DNA of 64,000 nt from Adiantum capillus-veneris (lineage: Eukaryota; Streptophyta; Polypodiopsida; Polypodiales; Pteridaceae), in assembly GCA_014529385.2 (NCBI GenBank), contig CM043964.1, forward strand, positions 2,651,497 to 2,715,496, read 5' to 3'. The notes beneath the pieces were generated by a model. That model searched no databases. It saw only the letters and a program-made list of their open reading frames with translations, and was not told the DNA's origin. The translations under genes and the position numbers were made by a program. Shown in pieces: positions 27,899 through 40,166 of the stretch; position 1 is the first letter of the stretch; the number at the start of each line of letters is the position of its first letter.

Positions 27899-28346
27899 AT
27901 GACCTCGGAGGGGAATAGCTCTGAAGAGTAAGGGGGTGCAGTGAATGAAGTATTCATGTGCATATTATCTAAGGACATAGGATCTACGTTGGTCATGAAT
28001 GGCGAATTTACTTCCCCACCCCCCTCATTTACATCATTAGCTCCATGTTCGGAGCGAGTGGCTCTACTAAAGGTTTCCTTCAAGCGGCTAAGCACGCTCG
28101 GCCCGGACCGTGGGCCCATGGCATGCATGTCTTGGCTTGAGCTATCAGGATTAGGCATTGGGAATCCTCCATGATGTCGTAGTCCGAGGAAGAGTCACTA
28201 GCCGCTATGTTTGGGTCTTGGTTTGTACATCCTTGGGTCCCCGCCAAGGGCCCGGAACCTAAGGTAGGTGGATAATGAGAACTCGCGTAAGTCAAAATTC
28301 TCTCTAGTTGCTCCATATCTAGCACATGACCAGAGCGCAGATGCAT
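27899..28346 (-). pseudogene. G1 gag N-terminus (right of Copia-1)
   Basis: Starts MHLRSGHVLDMEQLERIL, a start seen in many plant gypsy gag proteins. After about 60 codons it frameshifts to MPNPDSSSQDMHAMGPRSG and runs to FPSEV at the Copia-1 insertion site, where the reading frame resumes at 15045. One in-frame stop lies near the junction (around 27928). Confidence 0.65.
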
Positions 28347-29082
28347 GTGCCTTTGGCACCCTATAAGCGTCGGAGAATAACCTTGAAGGTTAACCGCTTA
28401 CTTTTTTAGGCGTCCGTTTTCACTCGTTTTTTTAATATTTTTTAATCTTTTTAAATGATCGGTTTTGTGATTAAAGTGTGTGATAGCTCAAAACAAGCGT
28501 ATCACTGAGAGGGTCATGGTGTGCTTTACAACACAATGTTGTGTTACCCGAAGTTCCGTTGTTCATCAAAAAAGTTGATTTTTAGCTACGTGTGAAGCTA
28601 AAATACATAATTTTAAAGGGTGATTGAGGCCTGAGCCTGAGCGTGAGCTTGGGCTTGGGTGTGGGAGATCTTCCCGATCTCGGTACTCCCTTTAATTTTT
28701 TAATTTTTTTTACATTTTTGATTTCTTTTTGGGATAAGGTCGTCGCGGACGCGCTGTGCGCACGAGTGCACACACACTCTACCTACCTACTTACAACTAA
28801 TACACCTACTGTTACACACTAACACACTTCATTAGCTCTAACAAATATACTTCCTACTTACTGTACTTTACACAGAACTAAAATTATGGATCTACAACCT
28901 TAATACTAACACCTTATCACAGAGAAAACAAAGTACCTTTCAAAACGTCATTAATAAAGAAATACACAGCAGCAAAACAAACTCCTTCTTCTCAACACAC
29001 ACACCTTCCTTCCCTACCTTTCCTACAAATTAAATTGCACCACAAAGAAGCACAGAGTGCCATTCAAGCTTAGTGTATGGCA
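28347..29082 (-). other. G1 5' leader
   Basis: Untranslated leader between PBS and gag. It contains a degenerate hexamer run of GCCTGA/GCTTGG type (about 28627-28662) and AT-rich stretches. I see no convincing gene. Confidence 0.5.
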
Positions 29083-29101
29083 TTCCCTAGCAGCGGCGCC
29101 A
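29083..29101 (-). other. G1 primer-binding site, tRNA-Asp type
   Basis: The minus strand reads TGGCGCCGCTGCTAGGGAA, close to the TGGCGCCGTTGCCGGGGA site (tRNA-Asp) used by Athila-type gypsy elements. Preceding bases are TTTT and the LTR end ACACA. Confidence 0.75.
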
Positions 29102-29241
29102 AAAATGTGTGCATCTATTGTACGTGTCAATGCAAGGAACTTGCCGATACACTATGTGCGAGCCACAAATGGCTCCAAGCACACAACTAGCCTAAACTAG
29201 TAAGATCAAAGATGGCGATGGTGTGTCACTCACCGCTCTAT

Positions 29242-29305
29242 GCTTGCTGTCGTAGAGGATTCCTCTCCATGAAGAATCCTCGCTTGCTATCGTGGAGGAT
29301 TCCTC
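29242..29305. repeat. Direct repeat with embedded hairpin
   Basis: Two 24-bp copies of GCTTGCTRTCGTRGAGGATT plus CCTC, with period 40 bp. Between them GAGGATTC and GAATCCTC form an 8-bp inverted repeat. Confidence 0.8.
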
Positions 29306-29500
29306 GCCGCCGCGAAGAAGGAGCCGCCGCTGCACCGTGCTCAACCGCTTCGCCGCCGCCGTGCCATCATTGCAATGCTCGATCACACACTCTCTCTCTC
29401 TCATGCACACACACACACACACAAGGAGATGAAGATGGAGCAAGAGCACTCTTCAATTGCACAAATGAGAGAGTAAGTGAATTTTAGGTTTAGTTGACTT

Positions 29501-29510
29501 TTATATAAGC
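29501..29510 (-). promoter_or_regulatory. G1 LTR TATA box
   Basis: GCTTATATAA on the minus strand inside the LTR, about 400 bp upstream of the PBS in element sense. Confidence 0.5.
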
Positions 29511-29699
29511 TCGCCCCATTCACACTTGGGTGCCCATGCTTAGCCAACTAATCCCTTGAATATTCTAGTTAGAGTGCGTCTCTCATCGGCGATCACTCTT
29601 ACCCTTTTCCTATTGGATCGACAAGCCCGGTACCTGACTCTACCAAATAAATAATACGGCATCCGTTGTAGGTGATAGGAATGTGCGTGAGGGTTAACA

Positions 29700-30940
29700 C
29701 CTGGATAGGGTATCAGGGCCTTGGATATGATTCTTGGTGGCCTCTTTTAGTTCTAGGGAGTGTGTTTGAGCTTTCTAGAATGTAAATAATTCAAGTGGGA
29801 GGTATGGACACCCTTGACCCACCCGAGAAGTTTGGGACATGCAGTAACTATCTATTTACGGTGCCTGATCTGCGGTAATGCATGCACTGCCCTAGAAGTG
29901 GTCAAAAATGGGATGTGGGGATGTGGCAAAGGAATTTGGGTATCAAGGATCAAGAGTACAAAATTTGGTGAATTTTGGAGTCTGTTTGGGGTTTTTCCCG
30001 CGAAAAAATGCCCGTTAGGGGTCAAAATTGGCCCAACCTGGGCCCAGAAAGGTAAAAAAATGACCAAAAATGGTGTGAAAAGGCTTCAATTTGACACATC
30101 ACTCACGGTGCCATGCGTGTTGAGGCTGAGTGAGGACTTTTGAAGTGGAATATCAGCAACTTCACCTCTGTGTGTGTGGGAGGAAGTAGGGTTTCTACAG
30201 GTGGTCTAGTGCAGTCCCGTCGCGTTCGTGTCCTGTTTTTGAGTGTGTGGAGGAGGGAATGAGAGCTTTCTCTCTTCATTTTTTCACTTGGGAGAGTCTA
30301 TGGAAGTTCTGAGGTTTCCATGGATGTGTGTGTGCGAGGAATTGAGCGAAGAAGGGGCGGATTTCTGCAAGACTATGTGACCCTGTTTCGGTGCCATTAA
30401 GGTTGGCGCTACTCCAAAGAGTCCAACAGAATGGAGTTTGGTGAAGGCTTTGCAATGGTTTGAGAGTGGCCAGAGTTTTTGAATTTTTGATGGTTTTTCT
30501 TGTATATTTTGGTCACCATCAAGTGTGATTTCAAGTGTTGATCAACTCGACTCACCTTGTAGTGTCTGCGGGTAGGCAAGGGCTTGTAGGTGGAGGCGTT
30601 TGGAGTTTGAATCGAGCTTGTGGGGTAGTATTATTATTGAGCTCGAGTAGTGGTGGGTGTGGGTTGGAATCTAAGTAAATTCCTTGTGTGGTGTTGAGTT
30701 GTCTGGGTGTGTGAGTGTGCGCACGGCGTCTTTTGCTCCATCAACGTCTTGCACTCAACGACTTATCAACTTTCTACTTCAAGCATCCCAAATGTGCTTA
30801 TTCTTAATATGTTGAGCAATACTACACTAGAAAGGTACAAGTCCATGGTGGAGAGAAATCATAAGAGTAGGACTATGCATAATATCTAAAGATGTTTTAG
30901 GTGATATGATCTGACATCATGCTAAACTACAACCTTTTGA
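29700..30940. other. No gene recognised
   Basis: G-rich and T-rich sequence with no convincing ORF and no similarity I can name. Its 3' part (about 30700-30940) adjoins the Helitron remnant. Confidence 0.5.
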
Positions 30941-30944
30941 TCTC

Positions 30945-31871
30945 ATGTCTCAAGTGGAGAATGAGAACAATTTCTTAGTTTTGAAAATGATGGCTAAACC
31001 ATTACAACGCCACATGTATATCACATTTGATATGCACAAGTTCAGCTCCATACAGCTTTGCAATGATAATTTTCCTACCAACCATGTAGCTTCATTCATT
31101 TACAATGGCTTGCCTAGTTGCAACTTGGCCTTCAAAGACATCACAATAGAATCCACAATTTTGCCTTTCTTATTCCCGTTTGGACATGACCAATACAATT
31201 TCCACAACTGATTTAGTTACTATATCAGAATGAGAATACATACATTATTTTGTTTGTATATGCTACATAAGCCATACCTCCTCTTGATGTTCCAATGAAG
31301 CAAGCAAATAGTATAGCAAAAATCGCTCTACAACAAGTTGTTGACAAGATATAAAAGGACATGCAACAATGCAAATGACAAGGAGGGCATCCATTACATA
31401 CTTTTCTTTAGTCTTCTTGCAACAATTGTTGGCAGTCCATCTTGGCATAGACGATGTCTAAAGGATTTGAGTAGCATGCTGGATGCATGGGGTGTGCCAA
31501 ACATATTCATTACATTCATAGCAGATGAAGTAACCTCCAACAAGTGGACTGAGGTCCGCATAATCAAAGATATGATATAGCTTGAAATATGAACCCTCAA
31601 TTTTCTTGGAATTATTGCCTAGTCAAATGCATGCTACACATCCACAAACATTTGAGACAATTCATACAACAATACATCTTTTGTGAGAGAATTTTTTTGG
31701 GATGTGTTTGAGATTCAAAAAAAAAGATTTGTCCATGCCCATGTTATCTTATGGGTCGATGAAGAAGATATCAAGAAAACTGTATCAGATATTACTGCTG
31801 ATATCCCCATAGCGACTACCGGTGATATGCATGCAAAGACACTATGTGAACTTGTGTCAGGCCTAGGGTAA
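30945..31871 (+). pseudogene. Helitron Rep (HUH) remnant
   Basis: Three short frames in order resemble the replication initiator of plant Helitrons. The first has ILPFLFPFGHDQYNFHN (the L-F-P-x-G segment). The second has GSPSWHRRCLKDLSSMLDAW and GVPNIFITFIADE (the 'W-x-K-x-L-x-D-L' and 'F-x-T-x-x-A-x-E' region). The third has FEIQKKRFVHAHVILWVDEED, with the HUH metal-binding pair H-A-H, followed by ITADIPIA. HUH Rep proteins nick and rejoin single-stranded DNA. The Tyr motif and helicase are absent and the frames are broken. The adjacent intervals (LHKPYLLLMFQ, CMLHIHKHLRQFIQQYI) fit the same gene in shifted frames. Confidence 0.65.
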
Positions 31872-31934
31872 GATTGGCCAGGCCAAAGTTAGGACACACA
31901 TGCGGTATAGGTGCTCGTCCCCTATCTCTCATAT

Positions 31935-31946
31935 TGGTATCAGAGC
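31935..31946 (+). other. Relic copia primer-binding site
   Basis: TGGTATCAGAGC followed by TCAGGG. An LTR end (TCTCA) lies just upstream, but no matching element or partner LTR is recognisable; microsatellite follows. Confidence 0.6.
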
Positions 31947-32008
31947 TCAGGGTAATCGTGGAGGAGGGGGAGAAGTATGGAGGATCCACGAGATCATCAT
32001 TGCCTTCT

Positions 32009-32210
<202 letters not shown>

Positions 32211-32213
32211 CCT

Positions 32214-32323
32214 GCAAGAAGGAGAAAGGAGGAAGGAAATTAAGGGAAGCGATTGCATGTTAGGGAAGGCAAGAAGGAGAAATGGGGAAGGAAATTAAGG
32301 GAAGCAATTGCATGCTAGGGAAG
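32214..32323. repeat. Two 55-bp tandem units
   Basis: Units at 32214-32268 and 32269-32323 both start gcaagaaggagaaa and end tagggaag, with a handful of substitutions. Confidence 0.9.
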
Positions 32324-34074
<1,751 letters not shown>

Positions 34075-34496
34075 TGATGCCCAACACAAAGAAGAAAGAC
34101 AGGCAAATCACGCGGTAGAAACATAAAATCAAGAAGAGATGTCGAAGGCATGCCCCGACCAACCCCGAAACGAGGCGAATGCACTACACCGACGCACCAG
34201 CGAGACCCACCATTCGCCGATATCTTGTCCACGATGCATCTATGCAGTAACATCTGTAGGGTATTATTATTTTCCAGTTTCAAACAAAAATTTTCTATAA
34301 AATACCCTTGTAAATTGCCACCTCTCTCTAGGTGATGGTCACAAAGGCCCACCTAGGAGATATCATTTTAAAACTTCTCCTAAGACAAAGCAAGGGTCAA
34401 CCATCTGGGACCCAAATCCTTGCTTTGTCTCTCTTGACTAGGGCCCTAACCTAATCAGATTATCCTAACCTAATGCAGCCTGCACCTATAAAAGGG

Positions 34497-34505
34497 CACT
34501 AAGAG
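34497..34505 (+). promoter_or_regulatory. L34 TATA box
   Basis: TATAAAAGG, followed about 280 bp later by the (TC)n tract. The related LTR at about 50 kb has TATAAAAGAG at 49951-49960 (minus). Confidence 0.6.
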
Positions 34506-34774
34506 GTCACTATCAAAGAACTGGCAACACTTGCATCAAGAGAGAGGGGATTTTAGGGCAGCATTTTGGAAAGTTAGCACTATGAGAAGGAAGCCATGTC
34601 CACACACTGACTCCACATATGCAAGAGTAGAATCTCTGTGCTTATGGAATCACCTCTAGAGAACGGACTATAGGCTCTCTATCTCTCTCTATCACCATAG
34701 TCGCCATCTCACCGAAGCAAAGGTTTCTGTAAATATCGCATTGATTCAAGTTTCCCTCACGTTTTCATCACCTA

Positions 34775-34776
<2 letters not shown>

Positions 34777-34832
<56 letters not shown>
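34777..34832. repeat. (TC)n microsatellite in L34
   Basis: 56 bp of TC, downstream of the TATA box and within the likely transcribed part of the LTR. Confidence 0.98.
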
Positions 34833-34837
<5 letters not shown>

Positions 34838-34990
34838 GTAGTGTTTGTGCTATTTCAAATCACCATTGTCTGCGTCCTAGCCGCTCAAAGCTAGGTGGTG
34901 CCCTCTATTCAATTCTCGTGGCCAGCTCCGGGTGCACGGTCCTTGCGTTTGAGGCCATCGGGGTGCGTGTCGCGCTTTACGCTAATCATT

Positions 34991-35010
34991 TGGTGCCCCC
35001 ACTGAGGAGG
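34991..35010 (+). other. L34 primer-binding site
   Basis: TGGTGCCCCCACTGAGGAGG, 2 bp after the LTR end. It has the same type as in N2 and N3. The conserved leader motif ACCTTCAATTTACAAG follows at 35022-35037. Confidence 0.65.
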
Positions 35011-35062
35011 GCTTCTCGAAAACCTTCAATTTACAAGAATGAACTGATGTGCATCGTCAACC

Positions 35063-35158
35063 ATGGACGAATGGCTACAAGAATTCTCCAATTGGAGAAC
35101 GGAGGAGGAGGAGATTGAAGAAACACTCACCGCCTTCATCAAAATACTACTGCCATGA
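35063..35158 (+). pseudogene. L34 leader micro-ORF (FSNWRT motif)
   Basis: MDEWLQEFSNWRTEEEEIEE, then AFIKILLP and a TGA where N2 continues with GCSVIEIQ. Downstream, SVINIQEVSSPSR still matches N2 in frame, so the stop is probably a mutation. CAAGAGGTAAGC at about 35176-35187 could be a splice donor. Confidence 0.6.
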
Positions 35159-36200
35159 TGGAGTGTTATCAATATCCAAGAGGTAAGCTCCCCATCACGC
35201 ATTGCTCATGCTAACCAAAAATCAAGAGCATCAAATGGGAGGGCTACAAACTGCCATCACTGTCGTCAACCAAAGCAATGAGTGCCGATAGAGGAGGTGA
35301 AGAAAGAACGGTGAGTTTTGCTTTTAAGAACCGCAGCACTCTCACGATGGTCAAATTTTGTGTAGCACCAAGTGTTTTCTCTCTAATGGTCTAAGAAGAG
35401 TCGTCAATTATTCAACCACAAAGTCCAAGCCACAAAGCCTAAGGCATTTGTTGGACGCAAGTGGGCCTATGCTCTTTCTAGGCCTAGAGAGTTCAAATGA
35501 AGTGCGACCACCCAAGCACAGCCGCCGCATGCAGAATGGAAAGCCGATTGAGGTAGACTCTTCTCACCCAGTCTGTTTTGAATCTAATGTGGGGATCGAG
35601 ACCCCGAAACGAGGCCGCAAAAAGTGAGAAAATTATCTGTAGCCAACTCCGAGCAACTGCACCAACTGTCTGCTCCAGGCTCCGTTTGATGAGCAGCTGT
35701 GTTAGCTTAATACATTGCATAGCACCTTCTCAAACTCTATTCAGACCCTAAAAGCACAAGATGTCATGACTCCCCGAGCAGTCAAGTGGGCACAACCTGA
35801 CCCTCGATAAAACTTTAAACGGCCATATCCAACAATCCGTAGCTCTGATTTGCAATCTGAAAAGACGAGTATGCTCCATCTACATGTCTATACACTGACA
35901 TCCACTTGGGCCACCTGTCCCTAGCTGCCATGTCTAGCAAGGATCTGCAATGCACTGCACCTTCAAACTCAAATATCTTGGAATCCGTAGCTCTGTTTGA
36001 TGAGCTATCTGCTGCTCCTCCAGCACCTCAAGCTCTACACTTCTAGGCCCAAAGAATGCACCTTGAACTCCTTCATTTGCTCCTCAAATTAGCCCCCTTT
36101 GGAGCCTTTCTTAACCTATAAACTGCATCAACCATACATATCCGTTGCTACTTGTCTGCCCATGATCTTTACAGTTGCTCTAGCCCTTTGCCATTCTTCT
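35159..36200. other. Unclassified interior downstream of L34
   Basis: No domain is recognised. A plus-strand ORF at 35358-35627 (89 codons, basic end VGIETPKRGRKK) follows a leader-like stretch and may be the counterpart of the unrecognised N2 ORF, which also has a KRRK cluster. The remainder has no convincing ORF. Confidence 0.4.
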
Positions 36201-36201
36201 G

Positions 36202-36889
36202 CTAGCATGCACATACCTGCCCATGCCATCTTCTATGGTCGACCAACTTTGGTTGCACCATCGTCTCTAACTTCTCTTTGGGAATTCCATGAATAACAAT
36301 GTTCTTGGAACGTCGTTCCCATTCCTTCAACTCCTCCATATCCACATTCTGAACATTCTTTGTTTGAACCATAGCTTGCATGAGTAAGGAATTAGGAACC
36401 ACATACATCAGGCCAAGACTTGTTTGTGCACATACATTAGGTCAGGAATTGTTTGTGCATACATTTTTCATGTCATACATCCCGCATCATGGTGTCAAAT
36501 TTCTCCTCTTTCAATACATGATCATGCTCTACTTTTCTCATGCGCTCCTTCAAAGAATTCAAGTCCACAAGAGCGCGTTTACATTTCTTGACTTCCTCTT
36601 CAAGTTGCATCAAACGTGTTGTTTGCATCTCAAGTGTTCTCTTGAGATTCTCATTTTCAACCACAAGTACCCTTAATGTGCCGTTATCCATTGCAAGTGT
36701 CTGTAAGTCTTCGCCTTGTTTATTTACGGTCTCTTGTAATGATACCAAGTATGCCATGATCATGGTTTCCGATGTCGTTGGTTGGGTAGTTGTGTTGCTA
36801 TCTCCACACTTAGGAGATTTCGGATCATTTTCCACAATGGTTGTGGAACTTGTTGAAGAAGAAGAACCCTTGCGAGTGCTGGAAGACAT
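36202..36889 (-). pseudogene. Coiled-coil ORF followed by an RRSKNIVIHGI motif
   Basis: The first ORF (36473-36889, 138 codons) is Ser/Thr-rich at the N-terminus and then a strong heptad coiled coil (LVVENENLKRTLEMQ, LMQLEEEVKKCKRALVDL). After a frameshift and a 29-bp tandem duplication the second piece (36202-36408) has MEELKEWERRSKNIVIHGIP. A coiled coil followed by R-R-x-x-N-[IV]-[IV]-[IV]-x-G is reminiscent of LINE ORF1 proteins, but it could also be an unrelated gag-like gene. A (CT)n tract lies 26 bp upstream of the ATG. Confidence 0.4.
36402..36459. repeat. 29-bp tandem duplication
   Basis: Units at 36402-36430 and 36431-36459 both begin catacat and end ttgtttgtgca. Confidence 0.9.
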
Positions 36890-36911
36890 TGTATGTAAAA
36901 GAAGAGATGAG

Positions 36912-37339
<428 letters not shown>

Positions 37340-37760
37340 ATGCTTTAAATGTTGGATCCCTAAAACTCATCTAGAAAGCATCTTTACAACATGGAAATAT
37401 ATGCCAATTTTGTTAATCAATGTGCCATACCAAATCTCCCTTCTTGCATTGTTGCCACCATGATAGTAGGATATTCTCAGCAAGGTCAAGGCCAACATGC
37501 TATGAAGCACTAGAAAGGGTATCCTCCCAAATGATGTAACCTACATGAGCATCATTTTCGTATGTTGATGGCCTCCTAATGAACTACATTGTGTGAGCAT
37601 CTTTAAAGCATGCATGGTGATTGGAGGACTCTAGAGAAAATTCATGAACATATGTTTGAGTCAGGGTGTTTTGCCATTCTTTAATCATTTTGTGTACATG
37701 GTTTTGAAGTTGGAGAATGGAGTGACAAGTCCTCATGATCTGTAGAGGATGTTTAGAAAA
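37340..37760 (+). pseudogene. Decayed PPR-like fragment
   Basis: Fragments in shifting plus-strand frames resemble plant PPR (PLS-type) repeats: ATMIVGYSQQGQGQHAMKH, then ILPNDVTYMSII, SIFKACMVIGGL and EKIHEHMFESG. These correspond to the 'M-I-x-G-Y...G-x-x-x-x-A', 'P-N-x-x-T-Y' and 'A-C...G...L-E-x-x-x-x-[IV]-H' landmarks. Several stops and frameshifts make it non-coding. It could be a captured gene fragment or an old host pseudogene. Confidence 0.5.
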
Positions 37761-37784
37761 TAAGTGGTCTATGAATTTGTTAGT

Positions 37785-37900
37785 AGCAAGCTAACACAGA
37801 TACCATTTTTCGGAGTTCTCATTGTAAAAACACTTCTTTTTGGTAGATGTGAAAGACTGCATGCATAAATTCTCTTGGCACTTGAAGGCTTTGCATATGT
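37785..37900 (-). pseudogene. LINE RT fragment, distal piece
   Basis: The minus strand reads QSLQVPREFMHAVFHIYQKE, continuing the LINE RT across the N3 insertion (NLWRHM joins QSLQVP). Similarity ends near 37785; the Y-x-DD motif is not reached. Confidence 0.6.
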
Positions 37901-38766
37901 TGTTGGAAAAACAAGAGCAAGGGGCACCTCTATAGCAATGTCTCCCAATAGCGCTCAAGACACAAGATCAACACCGCAAATGGTACCAAAAGAACCTCAA
38001 CAAAACCACAACTTGATCTCTTGGGAATTTACTAGCACACGCCCACCCAAAACACCACCATGACAATTAGGAAGCACTTACCATGGCATGGATTTCCAGC
38101 ACACGCAGACCAATGCACTTAAGAGAAAGATATTCCCTCTTCACCAAATAACTCTTCAAAAACAAAATTTTGAAGTGTACACACATCTCCAAACAAGAGA
38201 GGTTCCACAACCTACCATACACCAAATCGCCTGCAAGATGCCATATCCTGTGCGGCGCTGTGGGAAATAGAATGTATCTCCCAAACCACAACTCCAAAAG
38301 GGATGATTTCAAGACAAAAAAATTGTCTGAATTTTCTACAACAAAAGCTTTTAAGACCACAAATTTCAATTCTATGTACCTCTATGTGAAAAATCGATTC
38401 GAACAACAAGCTGCCATGGCCCGACTACACGTAGGAAGGCTAGTCGAGGGGAAAAAACTGCATGCAAAAGCATCAAGAAGCCACAACGACCCAAAATATG
38501 AAAATTTCTGATATTTGACTGAACTTTTGTAAGGTTTTACATGAGTTTTAGTTATATGCAAGTCTCCCTTCAAAATACTCACTCATGGGCAGTTATAGTA
38601 GCCCGATAGCTGTCACTAGACTAGCGACTTGCAGTACATGTACATGTGCTTGCTAAAGCAAGCTAAAAACCCCACAAAAATAAAGCCCACACATAATTTT
38701 GACATCGGGCTTCATGTCTGTATGTACAAATTTACAAAAAACGGGGTGTCAAAAATGCGCCCAACA
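37901..38766 (-). repeat. N3 3' LTR
   Basis: 866 bp, matching 40167-41042. Confidence 0.92.
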
Positions 38767-38792
38767 TAGTTTTCCAAACCCCCAGTCTGCTA

Positions 38793-38806
38793 GAGCATTC
38801 ATGCTC
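38793..38806 (-). other. Hairpin near the N3 3' end
   Basis: GAGCAT-TC-ATGCTC, 26 bp from the LTR. Stem and loop resemble those beside the N2 and G2 polypurine tracts. The intervening minus-strand GACTGGGGGTTTGG may be a weak polypurine tract. Confidence 0.6.
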
Positions 38807-38859
38807 AACAGTAGACTATGCAAAATCTTATGTACGAAGATACATCATGTACAAAGGAG

Positions 38860-39459
38860 TCAACACCACATACCCTTACCACGATCAAAAGGAAAAAAAT
38901 TATCCCTTGCATCCATCGTGCACACATAATGGCATCCTTCAAAGTCACAAGGACAATCATTAGTCACTAGTGAGCTCCAACCATCAAGGCTCATGTCATA
39001 CAAACCAAAAGGCCATGGATCAACATTCTCACCATGACATGTATCACTAACATCAGGCCAAGAAAAAATATCCATTGTATCCATGTCGTCATGTCTATGC
39101 CAACTTTCCAAGCTACAATCCTCTTCAACATCCGCACATGCATGTGAGGTTTTCATAAGCTTCTTCACCCTTGACAATGCATGGCACACATTGACTTCCA
39201 TCTCCTCATCCATCTCAACTTGCGGATCATCAAAGCCCCAATCAAGACTACCATCATAATCCACATCACTCAAGCCAACCTCTTTCTTACAAAAAAAATC
39301 ATAACTAGTAGGAGACTCAATGCCACCAATAGCATCATCAATATCACAAACATCATTCTCAGCATCCAAAATGGGCCCGCATACCCACAACTCATCAGGG
39401 TACCATAACAACTCATAAGATGGAGGAGAGAAAAGATCATCCATAATCTCAATATACAT
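38860..39459 (-). CDS. N3 199-aa acidic Trp/Tyr-rich ORF
   Basis: Starts MYIEIMDDLFSPPSYELLWY and has many Asp/Glu, Trp and Cys residues (CGPILDAENDVCDIDDAIGG). It ends YVCTMDARDNFFPFDRGKG. The end resembles the N2 ORF end (HVLQVDGNEQCFTFDPGGFY). A frameshift and stop at about 39460-39475 separate it from more acidic coding sequence upstream. No known domain. It may be the remnant of a protein family specific to this lineage. Confidence 0.5.
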   Translation of the reverse strand: MYIEIMDDLFSPPSYELLWYPDELWVCGPILDAENDVCDIDDAIGGIESPTSYDFFCKKEVGLSDVDYDGSLDWGFDDPQVEMDEEMEVNVCHALSRVKKLMKTSHACADVEEDCSLESWHRHDDMDTMDIFSWPDVSDTCHGENVDPWPFGLYDMSLDGWSSLVTNDCPCDFEGCHYVCTMDARDNFFPFDRGKGMWC

Positions 39460-40112
39460 GTCATCTACATCACAACAAAATCATCCAAAGGCATATAACG
39501 CAAGCACATAGAGCTAGACAAGTTCTCATCTATACAATCATTCAGACATGCATTGAAATCAGCTATACCATTTCCCTCTTTGTCATACATGCACTCCAAG
39601 GCCTTTTCTTTCACAATATTGCTTGCACATAACTCCTCATCAATATCTACATCATCGAGGGAGAGAACCTCATCTTCTACATCTGACTCAACCTCATCAT
39701 CATTGCTACAACCATCACCAGTGAGGACAGAGGAGGTCTTGTGTGAAATGCATGGATAAGTAGAAGATTGATTGACATCTTCCCCATCTTTTATGCTTCA
39801 AGAAATCAACAAGTCTCTTCACACCCAACAAGTCAGTGCAAGCAACCTCAATGCCCAAACATCCTGGAAGGGTACCAATGAACAAGAACTTCTCTTCCTT
39901 TTCATTTAGAATCACATCCTCAAAAACCTCTAGCTCCTACTTTAGAGAGCAAAACCTCATGTAGTGCATGTCCAAGTCTTTTAACCTGCTTTGCTCAACT
40001 GTCTCATCACATCATTCATCCTAATCAATGCATCACTAAGCTTAACCATGGCTACACTTTTATGTATGCACCATCCAAATTGAAGGTAACTCAAGCCAAC
40101 AATCCAATCAAA
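39460..40112 (-). pseudogene. N3 upstream coding remnant and leader
   Basis: Minus-strand frames include FIGTLPGCLGIEVACTDLLG followed by VKRLVDFLKHKRW, then an acidic stretch (EVESDVEDEVLSLDDVDIDE) ending YMPLDDFVV. Stops and frameshifts interrupt it. The region closest to the LTR is untranslated leader. Confidence 0.45.
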
Positions 40113-40160
40113 CTTGTAAACTGAAGGTCACTTGAAGCAACTCCTCGGTGGCGGGCACCA
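40113..40160 (-). other. N3 primer-binding site and conserved leader motif
   Basis: PBS TGGTGCCCGCCACCGAGGAG at 40141-40160, then ACCTTCAGTTTACAAG at 40113-40128 with a 12-nt spacer, as in L34. Confidence 0.7.
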
Positions 40161-40166
40161 AAACAC

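Larger units (their letters stand above)
29106..29699 (-). repeat. G1 5' LTR (outer border approximate)
   Basis: Begins at the PBS (plus strand TGTGTGCATC). A candidate outer end is GGGTTAACA at 29699, giving TGTTAAC at the LTR start in element sense. It holds a TATA box at 29501-29510 and a duplicated 24-bp segment (29242-29265, 29282-29305). I could not match it to sequence at 1-1091, so the outer border and pairing are unproven. Confidence 0.5.
34075..34988 (+). repeat. L34: LTR of an N2-related gypsy element
   Basis: Begins at about TGATGCCCAACAC and ends GCTAATCA, directly before a PBS. It contains TATAAAAGG at 34497 and a (TC)n tract at 34777-34832. It is similar along most of its length to the minus-strand sequence at 49820-50390 (shared CCACCTCTCTCTAGGTGATG and GAAGGCATGCCC). 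The left border is uncertain because similarity seems to continue into the preceding CA tract. No partner LTR is seen. Confidence 0.6.

Noticed and set aside
38170-38511. Short ORFs repeated in both N3 LTRs
   Set aside because: LTR sequence with different breaks in the two copies; no motif.
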